The notes beneath the pieces are model-generated. The model was not told the DNA's origin. It saw only the letters and a list, made by a program, of their open reading frames with translations, and made no database searches. From positions 736,977 through 800,976 of the forward strand of contig NZ_FNVT01000001.1 of assembly GCF_900108335.1 (NCBI RefSeq): 64,000 bases of DNA, in the 5' to 3' direction. The position numbers were made by a program, and so were the translations under genes. The DNA is from Nonomuraea solani. Lineage in GTDB: Bacteria > Actinomycetota > Actinomycetes > Streptosporangiales > Streptosporangiaceae. This document shows, piece after piece, positions 32,848 through 39,890 of this stretch (its first letter is position 1; the number at the start of each line of letters is the position of its first letter).

Positions 32848-34061
32848 GCGATCACGGACGGGCCGCCCATGTCATCGCTCTCGAACGCCTCGTCCTCCAC
32901 CAGCGGCAGCCGGTCGCGCTCCCGATCACGCTCCTGGTTGCCCTGCCCGCCGCCCATCATCGGCGGCATCATGCCCATCGGCATGCCGGCCGCCCCGACT
33001 CGTGCGCCGCCGAGGCCCTGCGCGCCCGCGGTGCCGAACGGCGTGACCGGCGAACTGCCAGGGGACATGCTGGGGCCGCCAAGGGAGCCGCCGGGCGGCT
33101 GGCCCGGCAGGCCCGTCGGCGGCACGCCCGGATAGGGCTGCAGGCTGGACAGGTCCGTCGTGGTGGGGGTGGTCAGCGGGGGGACGTTGGGCGTGTTGAG
33201 TCCGGGAGCCTTCAGATCGGGGGTCTGTGGCGTCTGGAGAGACGGGTCCCGCAGCGACGGGTTCTGCAGCGACGGGTCCTGGAGAGATGGGTTCTGCAGC
33301 GACGGGTCGGTGAGGGACGGGTCCTTGAGAGACGGGTCTTTGAGGGACGGGTCGTCGAGGCCGGGGATGTTCGGGTTCCCGAGGCCGTCCGGCGTGCCGA
33401 AGCCCGGAGTTCCGTACGGCGAGGGCAGCCCGGCCCCCGAGTACGGATCACCGGTCAAGCCGCCGGGCGGCAGGCCCAGGGACGGGCCGAGCGAAGGATC
33501 GGTCATGCTCACCTGGGGCGCGTTGGAGCGCTGCTCCACGTAGCCTTCGACGGCGTGATAGACGTCCCCCATGTACGCGTTGAGCAGCCGGAGATGATGG
33601 CGCGCGAGGGCGTGGCCGTTGTCCTCGACGGCGCCGAAGCTGTCGAAGAGGTCGTCGTCCAGGCTGACCGAGCCCGTCCCCGGGACGTTGCCCTTGAACC
33701 AGGGGAGCACCTGGGCGCCGTACCACTCCAAGGGCCGGCCGACCGTCGTGGCGGCGGCGTGGATCCGGGCGAGGTCCTTCTGCAGCTCGCCGATGGTCTC
33801 GAAGATGCCCTTCAGCGACTCCCCGCCGAGCGTTTCCGAGATGGCACGGGCCTGCGCGCTCAGCTCTCCCACCGACTCCTCGCACATCCGGGCGATCGCC
33901 AGGTAGTTCCGCCCGGCCTGCGCGATCCGTTCCGGCTCGGTCGCCTGGAGGAGCGCGGCGACGCCCTCGCTGCTCTCCGAGTCCCCGACGCCGAGCGGCC
34001 TGACGCCCCCGGGTTGCGGAGCCCGGCCGGACATGAGCGCTTCCTCGAAGTGGCCGCTCAT
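32844..34061 (-). CDS. WXG/PPE-like T7SS protein with DPSL pentapeptide repeats
   Basis: 405 aa. ATG 34061 overlaps the preceding gene's stop (ATGA); the longer frame upstream is antisense-type text. The first ~200 residues are helical (RNYLAIARMCEESVGELSAQ, LQKDLARIHAAATTVGRPLE) and end in WYGAQVLPWFKG, resembling ESX substrates of the EspB/PPE type. A low-complexity region carries eight tandem xPSLx pentapeptides (DPSLKDPSLKDPSLTDPSLQ and on), then Pro/Gly-rich text, a Met-rich patch (GMPMGMMPPMMGGG) and an acidic end. It is probably secreted or surface-associated, but no enzymatic domain is visible. Confidence 0.72.
   Translation of the reverse strand: MSGHFEEALMSGRAPQPGGVRPLGVGDSESSEGVAALLQATEPERIAQAGRNYLAIARMCEESVGELSAQARAISETLGGESLKGIFETIGELQKDLARIHAAATTVGRPLEWYGAQVLPWFKGNVPGTGSVSLDDDLFDSFGAVEDNGHALARHHLRLLNAYMGDVYHAVEGYVEQRSNAPQVSMTDPSLGPSLGLPPGGLTGDPYSGAGLPSPYGTPGFGTPDGLGNPNIPGLDDPSLKDPSLKDPSLTDPSLQNPSLQDPSLQNPSLRDPSLQTPQTPDLKAPGLNTPNVPPLTTPTTTDLSSLQPYPGVPPTGLPGQPPGGSLGGPSMSPGSSPVTPFGTAGAQGLGGARVGAAGMPMGMMPPMMGGGQGNQERDRERDRLPLVEDEAFESDDMGGPSVIA
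33241..33360 (-). repeat. Eight-copy 15-bp coding repeat (DPSLx/NPSLx)
   Basis: Eight 15-bp units on the plus strand begin GACGGGT or GATGGGT every 15 bp from 33241 to 33346. They encode the pentapeptides xPSLx within the WXG/PPE-like protein. The unit length preserves the frame, so copy number can change without breaking the gene. Confidence 0.93.
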
Positions 34062-34675
34062 GTACGCGTCCTCAGGTCGTTCGCGACGGATCCGTCCGCC
34101 GCCTTGGCCGACTTCACGGTCTGGTCGAGGGCCTCCACCACGGCCGCGTACACCGTCCACACCCGCCGGGTGGCGCCCTCCAGCGTGGCCTGCGCCTGGA
34201 CCGTGGTCGCCAGCAGGTCGTCGGCGGCCTCCCAGGAGCCGAGGTCGCGCTGGTCGAGCCTGGACAGGTCGAGCAGGGCCTTGATTCCCGTCGTGCCCTC
34301 GCCCTCGCCTTGGAGACGGGCCAGGTCCGCGCGGAGCCTCTCCACGGGGGACGTCGGCCGCGCCTTGCCGGTGGCCGGGTCCTCGTAGGCGTCGAGGTCG
34401 ATGAACAGCTCCCTCTTCGCCGCTCCGGGATTGACCGGATGGTCGGCGAGCAGCTTCTTGCCCTCCAGGTCCGGCGCCTGCGCGTAAGGCTGGCCGGGAT
34501 AGGCGCCCTTTCCGTAGTCGACGAGGTGATCGGCGTAGGCGTCTTCGATGGTGTCGGCTTCGAAGTCGTACTCGGTGCCGGAGCCGCCACCTTCGTAGCT
34601 CTTGGTGTTCTGCTCCCGTTGCAGGTACGACCGGCCGACCTGCGGCCGCTCCTCGTCCCCCTCAGGTGCCGCCAT
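34058..34675 (-). CDS. T7SS-island protein of unknown function
   Basis: 205 aa from ATG 34675 (GGAG SD); a longer start at 34714 adds no conserved text. It is acidic at the N-terminus (EGGGSGTEYDFEADTIEDAY) and helical in the second half (ERLRADLARLQGEGEGTTGI, SWEAADDLLATTVQAQATLE). It has no signal peptide or TM. It is the first gene of a minus-strand set with the WXG/PPE-like and pseudokinase genes, each overlapping by 4 bp. By position it may be a chaperone (EspG-like role) or a secreted partner for the WXG/PPE-like protein; sequence gives no direct evidence. Confidence 0.68.
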   Translation of the reverse strand: MAAPEGDEERPQVGRSYLQREQNTKSYEGGGSGTEYDFEADTIEDAYADHLVDYGKGAYPGQPYAQAPDLEGKKLLADHPVNPGAAKRELFIDLDAYEDPATGKARPTSPVERLRADLARLQGEGEGTTGIKALLDLSRLDQRDLGSWEAADDLLATTVQAQATLEGATRRVWTVYAAVVEALDQTVKSAKAADGSVANDLRTRT

Positions 34676-34793
34676 GCTCACTCTCCGCGTCCACGTCGAC
34701 GGACATACCGACACCTGCCTATCCCGCAGGCCGCCGCGCAGCGCGTCATTTCAAGATATTTCTAAGAGAGCCCCGACAAATCGGAAATCTCGG

Positions 34794-34799
34794 CAGACT
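34794..34799 (+). promoter_or_regulatory. Putative -10 element, leaderless mycP start
   Basis: CAGACT (34794-34799), then CCGTACC (7 nt), then GTG 34807. No SD precedes the start. The divergent minus-strand set starts at 34675, so the 131-bp gap carries promoters in both directions. Confidence 0.4.
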
Positions 34800-34806
34800 C
34801 CGTACC

Positions 34807-35961
34807 GTGCCTGTCCATTGGTACGGCGCCGTGGCCCTCGCCCTGGTGTTCGTCCCCACCCCGGCGCCCACGCGCCCGGTGACCTGCGACCCCGAACCGG
34901 GGATCGCCGAGGTCACCGGTACGCCGTGGGCGCAGGAGCGGCTGCGGTTCCAGCGGGTGTGGCGGCTCACCAAGGGCGAGGGCGTGGCGGTCGCCGTCGT
35001 GGACAGCGGCGTGGACGCCACTCACCCCCAGCTCGCCGGCGTCGTCACGCGCCAGGTGGACCTCACGGCCACCGACCAGCGCGACTGCGTCGGCCACGGT
35101 ACGGCGGTGGCCGGGATCATCGCCGGCCGTGACCTCACCTCGCGCGGCGTGCCCGTGATGGGGGTCGCGCCGGCGGCCAGGATCCTGGCGATCAAGCAGA
35201 CGCAGGGGCAGTCGGGCGACGTGTCGCGGCTGGCCGAGGGCATCAGGCGGGCGGCCGACCTGGGGGCGGACGTGATCAACGTGTCCGTGCAGGCCCACGA
35301 CGCGCCCCAGCTCAAGGCGGCGGTGACGTACGCGCAGGCCAAGGACGCGGTCATCGTGGCGGCGGCGGGCAACGTCAAGCAGGAGGACGGGGCGGTCTCG
35401 CCCGCGTACCCGGCCGAGTATCCGGGTGTGGTCGCGGTCGGGTCCGCCTCGCCGGACGGTAAGAAGTCGGACTTCTCCAACGGCGCCACCCGCATCTCGG
35501 TCACCGCGCCGGGAGCCGGGGTCACGAGCGCGTGGACGGGGGGCGGGTACCGGACAGGTCTTGACGGCACCAGCTTCGCCGCGCCCTTCGTGGCCGGGGT
35601 GGCCGCCCTGGTCAGGGCCAGGCATCCGGACCTCGACCACTGGCAGGTCAAGCGCCGGCTGGAGCGGACGGCCGAGGGCGGGGGCGCGTCGGGCACCGGC
35701 GCCGGGCTCGTCAACCCGCTGCAGGCGGTCACATCGGTGCTCCCGGCGACCGAGGAGAAGGCGGCCGGCGCGGCGCCGGTCGTCCTGGCCCGGGCGCCGG
35801 TGCCCGACGAGCGAATGCGCGGCATCGCCCTCGGGATCGCCGGGGGCGCGGTCGGGGCCACCGGACTGGTGGTGTTCCTGGCGCTGACGCTGCCCAGAGG
35901 CCGCCGAAGGGGGTGGCGGGCCGGGAACACCGCGATATTTACAGGAAAGTTGAAATCGTAG
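34807..35961 (+). CDS. mycP: Mycosin, type VII secretion subtilisin-like serine protease
   Basis: 384 aa from GTG 34807, giving an N-terminal hydrophobic signal (HWYGAVALALVFVP). The S8 catalytic triad is Asp66 (VAVVDSGVD), His98 (DCVGHGTAVAG) and Ser256 (LDGTSFAAPF), with oxyanion Asn189 (AAAGN). The C-terminal TM helix (GIALGIAGGAVGATGLVVFL) followed by RGRRRGWR anchors it with the protease outside. Mycosins stabilise the ESX membrane complex and may process substrates. It sits directly upstream of the WXG100 operon. The last ~12 residues and the 3' flank are unusually AT-rich for this genome. Confidence 0.95.
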   Translation: MPVHWYGAVALALVFVPTPAPTRPVTCDPEPGIAEVTGTPWAQERLRFQRVWRLTKGEGVAVAVVDSGVDATHPQLAGVVTRQVDLTATDQRDCVGHGTAVAGIIAGRDLTSRGVPVMGVAPAARILAIKQTQGQSGDVSRLAEGIRRAADLGADVINVSVQAHDAPQLKAAVTYAQAKDAVIVAAAGNVKQEDGAVSPAYPAEYPGVVAVGSASPDGKKSDFSNGATRISVTAPGAGVTSAWTGGGYRTGLDGTSFAAPFVAGVAALVRARHPDLDHWQVKRRLERTAEGGGASGTGAGLVNPLQAVTSVLPATEEKAAGAAPVVLARAPVPDERMRGIALGIAGGAVGATGLVVFLALTLPRGRRRGWRAGNTAIFTGKLKS

Positions 35962-36000
35962 CCAACTTAAACTCCGACCATTTACGTTGTTCAAAGATGA

Positions 36001-36020
36001 AACCCGATTTAATTCGGGTT
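36001..36020. promoter_or_regulatory. 20-bp near-perfect palindrome upstream of the WXG100 operon
   Basis: AACCCGATTTAATTCGGGTT has matching 7-bp arms (AACCCGA/TCGGGTT) around TTTAAT and is 18/20 symmetric. It lies in an AT-rich 81-bp gap, 23 bp before the first WXG100 start. It could be the operator that controls expression of the secreted substrates; an RNA hairpin in the leader is the alternative. Confidence 0.5.
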
Positions 36021-36042
36021 CGCCAGATCTGAGAGGTACACG

Positions 36043-36366
36043 GTGGCAGAGCCGACCCGCTTCCAAGAAGGTAGCCAGCACAGCGCCGCAGAACGCGCGC
36101 TCACCGCCCACGGAACCATCACGCAAATTCACAACAGGCTCACCCAGATTCCCGCGACACTCGGCGGGGCCTGGCAGGGCGAGTCGGCGACCGTCTACAC
36201 GCAGGTGCTCAACGAGTGGAACCCGCAGTTCAAGAAGGTCATCGACGCGCTGCACACGATCGCGGAGAACCTGAAGGCCTCGGGTATCCAGTACACCGAG
36301 GCGACCACCAGTTCGCGCGAGGTCGCCGAGAATCTCAGGGCGGCACTCGGCGGCGGCAAGATCTGA
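36043..36366 (+). CDS. WXG100-family protein (EsxA/EsxB-like), first of pair
   Basis: 107 aa, the classical WXG100 size. Two amphipathic helices are separated by the W-x-G turn W44-Q-G46 in LGGAWQGESATVYTQVL. It has no signal peptide, as expected for T7SS export as a helical hairpin dimer. GTG start with SD GAGAGG at 36031-36036. It is followed after 16 bp by a second WXG100 gene, presumably its heterodimer partner. Confidence 0.93.
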   Translation: MAEPTRFQEGSQHSAAERALTAHGTITQIHNRLTQIPATLGGAWQGESATVYTQVLNEWNPQFKKVIDALHTIAENLKASGIQYTEATTSSREVAENLRAALGGGKI

Positions 36367-36382
36367 CGAACGGAGAAATACC

Positions 36383-36682
36383 ATGACCGGTGGCGGCGAC
36401 ATCATTCTCGCCAATTTCGACGAGATGGACGAGATCGCGTCAGAGCTCGGCCGGGCCTACGCGAACCTGGTCGGCGAACTGGCCGACCTGGAAAGCGACC
36501 TGAAGGTCCTCGAAACCTGGGACGGCTCGGCCAAGGACGTCTACATGGAGGCCAAGCGCCAGTGGAACGAGGCCGTGGTCACCATGGGCGACACCATGCA
36601 GCGCTTCGGCCCCGCCCTGCACGACGCGACCGAGATCATGCGGGACGCTGAGAACACCAACGTCCGCCGCTGGGGCACCTGA
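36383..36682 (+). CDS. WXG100-family protein, second of pair
   Basis: 99 aa with W46-D-G48 in LETWDGSAKDVYMEAKRQWN between two helices. SD CGGAG precedes the ATG. Size, motif and adjacency to another WXG100 gene make it a T7SS substrate. The C-terminus (DAENTNVRRWGT) lacks a clear YxxxD export motif in its last residues, so the motif may reside in the partner or in VYMEAKRQW. Confidence 0.93.
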   Translation: MTGGGDIILANFDEMDEIASELGRAYANLVGELADLESDLKVLETWDGSAKDVYMEAKRQWNEAVVTMGDTMQRFGPALHDATEIMRDAENTNVRRWGT

Positions 36683-36687
36683 GCGGG

Positions 36688-37026
36688 GTGGACGAGCCGC
36701 TCATCGACCCGGCTACGGCCGGCGACAAGACGATGTGCAAGCCGGAGGCGCTGCGTGACGTGGCCGGCAAGCTCTCCAAAGACCTGTTGCCGGGGCTCAC
36801 GGCGATCCGCGACCAGACGTACAGGCTGCCGGACGGAGCCGCGGGGGACTGGGACGTCGCCCTCGGATATACCGGCACCGTGAGCCGGGCCCATGAGGCC
36901 ACCAGAGACTCGCTCCGGCTGGTCCTGGACCAGGTCCAGCGCGTGATCGATGATCTGGTCGCCACCGCGGACACCGTGCGGGAGGCCGACGAGCGGGCCG
37001 CCGGCGCGGCGCCGCGTAACGGATAG
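36688..37026 (+). CDS. Small T7SS-operon helical protein
   Basis: 112 aa, GTG start 5 bp after the preceding stop. It is WXG-like in size and helix content (LRDVAGKLSKDLLPGLTAIR, SLRLVLDQVQRVIDDLVATA) with W-D-V-A-L-G instead of a strict WXG turn (GDWDVALGYTG). The operon position suggests an ESX-type partner protein. The C-terminal codons and stop belong to a 15-bp tandem repeat. Confidence 0.8.
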   Translation: MDEPLIDPATAGDKTMCKPEALRDVAGKLSKDLLPGLTAIRDQTYRLPDGAAGDWDVALGYTGTVSRAHEATRDSLRLVLDQVQRVIDDLVATADTVREADERAAGAAPRNG

Positions 37027-37070
37027 CCGCGTAACGAATAGCCGCACAAGGGATAGCCGCGTAAGAGATA
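37011..37070 (+). repeat. Four-copy 15-bp repeat, each copy carrying an in-frame TAG
   Basis: GCCGCGTAACGGATA, GCCGCGTAACGAATA, GCCGCACAAGGGATA and GCCGCGTAAGAGATA run from 37011 to 37070. The first copy holds the last codons and TAG of the 36688 gene. Because the unit is 15 bp, each later copy repeats a TAG in the same frame, giving four successive stops. Confidence 0.93.
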
Positions 37071-37081
37071 GAGGGAAGGCG

Positions 37082-38365
37082 TTGCCGGAACCAGTACCGA
37101 TCAAGGATAGCGGCCTGCCGGCCGGGGACGTCAGCTCCTACGGCGACCGCGATCGGATCAAGCAGCGCATCGAGCAGGCGAAACCGGGGGAGTTCCAGCC
37201 GGTCATGGACGCGTACGGCGCCGCGTCCACAGAGCTGACCGAGGCGATCGGCGCGCTGGCGGGCTACGCCGCCAACCTGGTGGCCGACGGGAACTGGGGC
37301 GGCGAGTCGGCCAGGGCGATGCTCACCCGGATGAACCGGCTGCAGACGTACATGCGGTCGTTGCGGGACGGCCTGAACGCCCTTCCGCCGGGTCTGCGGA
37401 CGGTGCGCGACGCGCTGGTCACCGCGCAGCGGGACTTCGAGGGGGCCACGGCGCTGCGCGGCGACTGGACGGAGGCGGGCCCCGGATACGGGCAGATGAC
37501 CTACAACGATCCGGATCAGGAGGCCCGCACCTTCATGGCGGCGCTCAATCCCAGCTACCACGCCGGGCACGACGCAATGCCGCAACGGCTGCCGTGGGAC
37601 GAGGTGCTGGCCTCGCCCGAGCCCTACATGCCGCCGATCGAACGCCCGCCGGCGCCGGTACGGGGGAACGACCTGCCCTATGGTGACACCTCGCGCTCCG
37701 GCCTGGCGGAGACGTCCGGCCCGGCGGCCGCGGGGTCGCAGTCGGGCACGTCCACGGCGGCGGCACCCGGGAGCCCGGCTCAGCCCACTCCCGGGCCCAC
37801 GCCCGGGTCCGCTCCCGGGCCCACGCCGCAGACTCCACCGCCCGCCGCGCCGCCACCCGTCACCGCCGCTCCGCCGGTGCCCGCTCCCGGCGGGACCGGG
37901 CTGCTCAGCGGCACCACCCCCGGCCAGACCGGCGCCGCCCGGCCGGGCACACCGGTGACCACACCCCCGGGAACCGCGCCACCGGGAACCACGGACGCCG
38001 ACCGGCCGAAAAGTCCCGTGCCCACGCCCGCAGCCACCCCCACAGCACGCCGCGACAGCGCGCCCACCAGCGGTCAGCCCACCGGAAATCCGTACACCAC
38101 GACCGCCCAGGAGGCCGCGTCGCAGGGTCCCAGCGTGCGGCCCGGCAGCGTGCCGGTGGTGGACGGCTCCTGGCCCGCCACCCGGTCGCCCGTGGCCGGG
38201 GCTCAGCCGGGCACGACGGGTATGGCCGGCATGCCGTTCATGCCCATGGGCGGCGGCATCCCGCAGGACGGGCAGAGCGCGGCCCGCCGGCCGGTCACCT
38301 CCAAGAGCCGTGACGACGACTTCTTCCAGCCGGACGTCGACCACGGCCCGCCGGTGGTGGGATAG
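37082..38365 (+). CDS. Long WXG protein with Pro/Thr-rich tail (ESX substrate-like)
   Basis: 427 aa from TTG 37082, chosen because AGGGAAGG lies just upstream and the text before it is repeat-derived. Residues ~20-150 are helical with W72-G-G74 in NWGGESARAMLTRM, a WXG-type domain. After ~residue 200 the chain is Pro/Thr/Ala/Gly-rich (TPGPTPGSAPGPTPQTPPP) with a Met patch (GMAGMPFMPMGGG) and an acidic end (SRDDDFFQPDVDHG). The Met-rich patch and acidic tail resemble those of the minus-strand WXG/PPE-like protein, hinting at a shared export or assembly feature. No catalytic domain is visible. Confidence 0.78.
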   Translation: MPEPVPIKDSGLPAGDVSSYGDRDRIKQRIEQAKPGEFQPVMDAYGAASTELTEAIGALAGYAANLVADGNWGGESARAMLTRMNRLQTYMRSLRDGLNALPPGLRTVRDALVTAQRDFEGATALRGDWTEAGPGYGQMTYNDPDQEARTFMAALNPSYHAGHDAMPQRLPWDEVLASPEPYMPPIERPPAPVRGNDLPYGDTSRSGLAETSGPAAAGSQSGTSTAAAPGSPAQPTPGPTPGSAPGPTPQTPPPAAPPPVTAAPPVPAPGGTGLLSGTTPGQTGAARPGTPVTTPPGTAPPGTTDADRPKSPVPTPAATPTARRDSAPTSGQPTGNPYTTTAQEAASQGPSVRPGSVPVVDGSWPATRSPVAGAQPGTTGMAGMPFMPMGGGIPQDGQSAARRPVTSKSRDDDFFQPDVDHGPPVVG

Positions 38366-38367
38366 CC

Positions 38368-38703
38368 ATGGCCGGAGACAAGATCGCTGTCGAGGCCGAG
38401 TCCATCCGCGAGATGGGCCGCAACATGATTGACGAGCCCATGCGAGACCTCGACGAGCTGGCCAGGACCGTCGCGCGGATCGAGCTGTCCGCCGTCGGCG
38501 GCTACGGCGTCTTCGGCCTGCTCGGCAGCTCGCTGGGCGACGCGTTCGACGAGGTCAAGCTGGCCGCCCAGACTTACGTGGCGGACAAGCGCAAGCAGGT
38601 GGCCGACATCCACACCAAGGCGTACGACACGGCCAACGGCTACGTGGGTGGCGACACGGACGCCGCCACGATCGCCGCGAAGATGCCGACCATCCCGACG
38701 TAA
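38368..38703 (+). CDS. Small T7SS-operon protein of unknown function
   Basis: 111 aa, starting 2 bp after the preceding stop. Helical, with IREMGRNMIDEPMRDLDELA and DEVKLAAQTYVADKRKQVAD and a Gly-rich turn (SAVGGYGVFGLLGSSLGDAF) at the middle where WXG proteins have their loop. Probably another ESX-type helical hairpin protein without the Trp. No signal peptide. Confidence 0.75.
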   Translation: MAGDKIAVEAESIREMGRNMIDEPMRDLDELARTVARIELSAVGGYGVFGLLGSSLGDAFDEVKLAAQTYVADKRKQVADIHTKAYDTANGYVGGDTDAATIAAKMPTIPT

Positions 38704-38714
38704 GGCGACATCCC

Positions 38715-39416
38715 ATGCTTGAACAACCCGAGTCCGTCTTCCAGGGCTCGACCATGGCCTTGACGGGCTCGCTGCTCCTGGGCATGGGCCGTGGCCGCCG
38801 CGCCGCGATGCTCCTGCCGCTCATGGCCGGCGACACCGGCCGGCAACGGGCGGCGGCCGACGGGTGGGACGAGGTGGCCCGGTCGTTGACCGCCCATCCG
38901 GACCTCGTGGAGCGTTCGGTCACCAACGTGAGCTGGACCGCGCCCAGCGCCGAGCTCTTCACCGGCACGATACGGGACTACGCCGACGACGCGGGGGACA
39001 AGGCGGCGTCGCCCAAGGCGTCGGCCGACGTCCTGCGGACCACGGCGAACGTCTACGACGTGCTCGGCCAGGCGGCCTTCGCCACCGGGGCGGCGATGCT
39101 CACGGCGGGATACATCTACCGGATGGCCCAGCTCAACGCGTTCACCAGGGTCCCGGCGGAGGTGGCCGCCACCTCGTTCGGGATCCGGGCGGACCAGCAG
39201 GCCGGGCAGCTCGCGAGCCGGGTCAGGGCGTTCGCGATGAGCGGCCAGGGCATCGTGGGCAAGGCGGTCGCGAAGCTGGCCCAGATGTCGGCGGGCAAGA
39301 AGGTCGTCCTGGGCGGGATCGCCGGGGTGACGGGCGGAATGATGGGCCAGTCCGCGGTCGCGGGCGAGTTCGGTGACACCGCGATCAAGCCGGCGGCCCC
39401 CGGGGTGAAGGCATGA
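38715..39416 (+). CDS. T7SS-operon WXG-like protein with hydrophobic C-terminal half
   Basis: 233 aa. The first ~110 residues are WXG-like (WDEVARSLTAHPDLVERSVT, then SWTAPSAELFTGTIRDYADD). The second half contains a hydrophobic helix (QAAFATGAAMLTAGYIYRMA) and a Gly-rich hydrophobic end (KKVVLGGIAGVTGGMMGQSA). A similar layout occurs in the 51894 gene and in pore-forming or membrane-inserting ESX effectors; here that is only a resemblance. Overlaps the YbaB-like gene by 4 bp. Confidence 0.75.
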   Translation: MLEQPESVFQGSTMALTGSLLLGMGRGRRAAMLLPLMAGDTGRQRAAADGWDEVARSLTAHPDLVERSVTNVSWTAPSAELFTGTIRDYADDAGDKAASPKASADVLRTTANVYDVLGQAAFATGAAMLTAGYIYRMAQLNAFTRVPAEVAATSFGIRADQQAGQLASRVRAFAMSGQGIVGKAVAKLAQMSAGKKVVLGGIAGVTGGMMGQSAVAGEFGDTAIKPAAPGVKA

Positions 39417-39832
39417 TGGAGGAGGCCATCGACCGGCTGATCGCCGACGCCCAGCGGCCCGCCGACGGGCTCGACGCCCTCTATCAGCAGATGCTCACGA
39501 TCAAGGGCATCGCGCAGGACCCGGACAAACTGGTCACGGTCGAGTGCTCGTCCGAGGGCGTCACTGGCCTGGAGATCGACCCCCGGGCCATGCGCTGGGG
39601 CTCGCAGCGCCTGTCCGCGACGATCCTGACGCTGATCGCCGGCGCCCTGGTCGACATGCAGGCCAAGTCGGCCGCGCTCCTCGGCGACGCCCTGGGCGAG
39701 GGCCCGCTGGACCTGGCCGCCGAGAACAACCCGGCCGACGTGCACATGCGCGAGGCGGGCGAGGCGTACGAGGCCGCCATGGACCAGGCGATGGCCGAGC
39801 TCTCCAGGATCCAGCGCGACCTAGAACGCTAG
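39413..39832 (+). CDS. YbaB-like protein of the T7SS operon
   Basis: 139 aa, with N-terminal helix, a central beta segment VTVECSSEGVTGLEIDPRAM and C-terminal helices (EAYEAAMDQAMAELSRIQRD). The beta segment matches the YbaB/EbfC pattern. The ATG overlaps the preceding stop. It ends the WXG operon and converges on eccC with both stops lying in a shared repeat. Possibly a chaperone or DNA-binding regulator. Confidence 0.75.
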   Translation: MMEEAIDRLIADAQRPADGLDALYQQMLTIKGIAQDPDKLVTVECSSEGVTGLEIDPRAMRWGSQRLSATILTLIAGALVDMQAKSAALLGDALGEGPLDLAAENNPADVHMREAGEAYEAAMDQAMAELSRIQRDLER

Positions 39833-39890
39833 CCGGGGCCTCCGAGAACCGCCGGGAGGGGCCGTCGAGAACCGCTAGCCGGGGCCTTCG
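39823..39890. repeat. Three-copy ~23-bp repeat carrying the stops of two convergent genes
   Basis: AGAACGCTAGCCGGGGCCTC (39823), AGAACCGCCGGGAGGGGCCG (39845) and AGAACCGCTAGCCGGGGCCT (39868) recur every 22-23 bp. The CTAG in copy 1 provides the YbaB-like stop on the plus strand (39830-39832). The CTAG in copy 3 provides the eccC stop on the minus strand (39875-39877). Confidence 0.88.
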
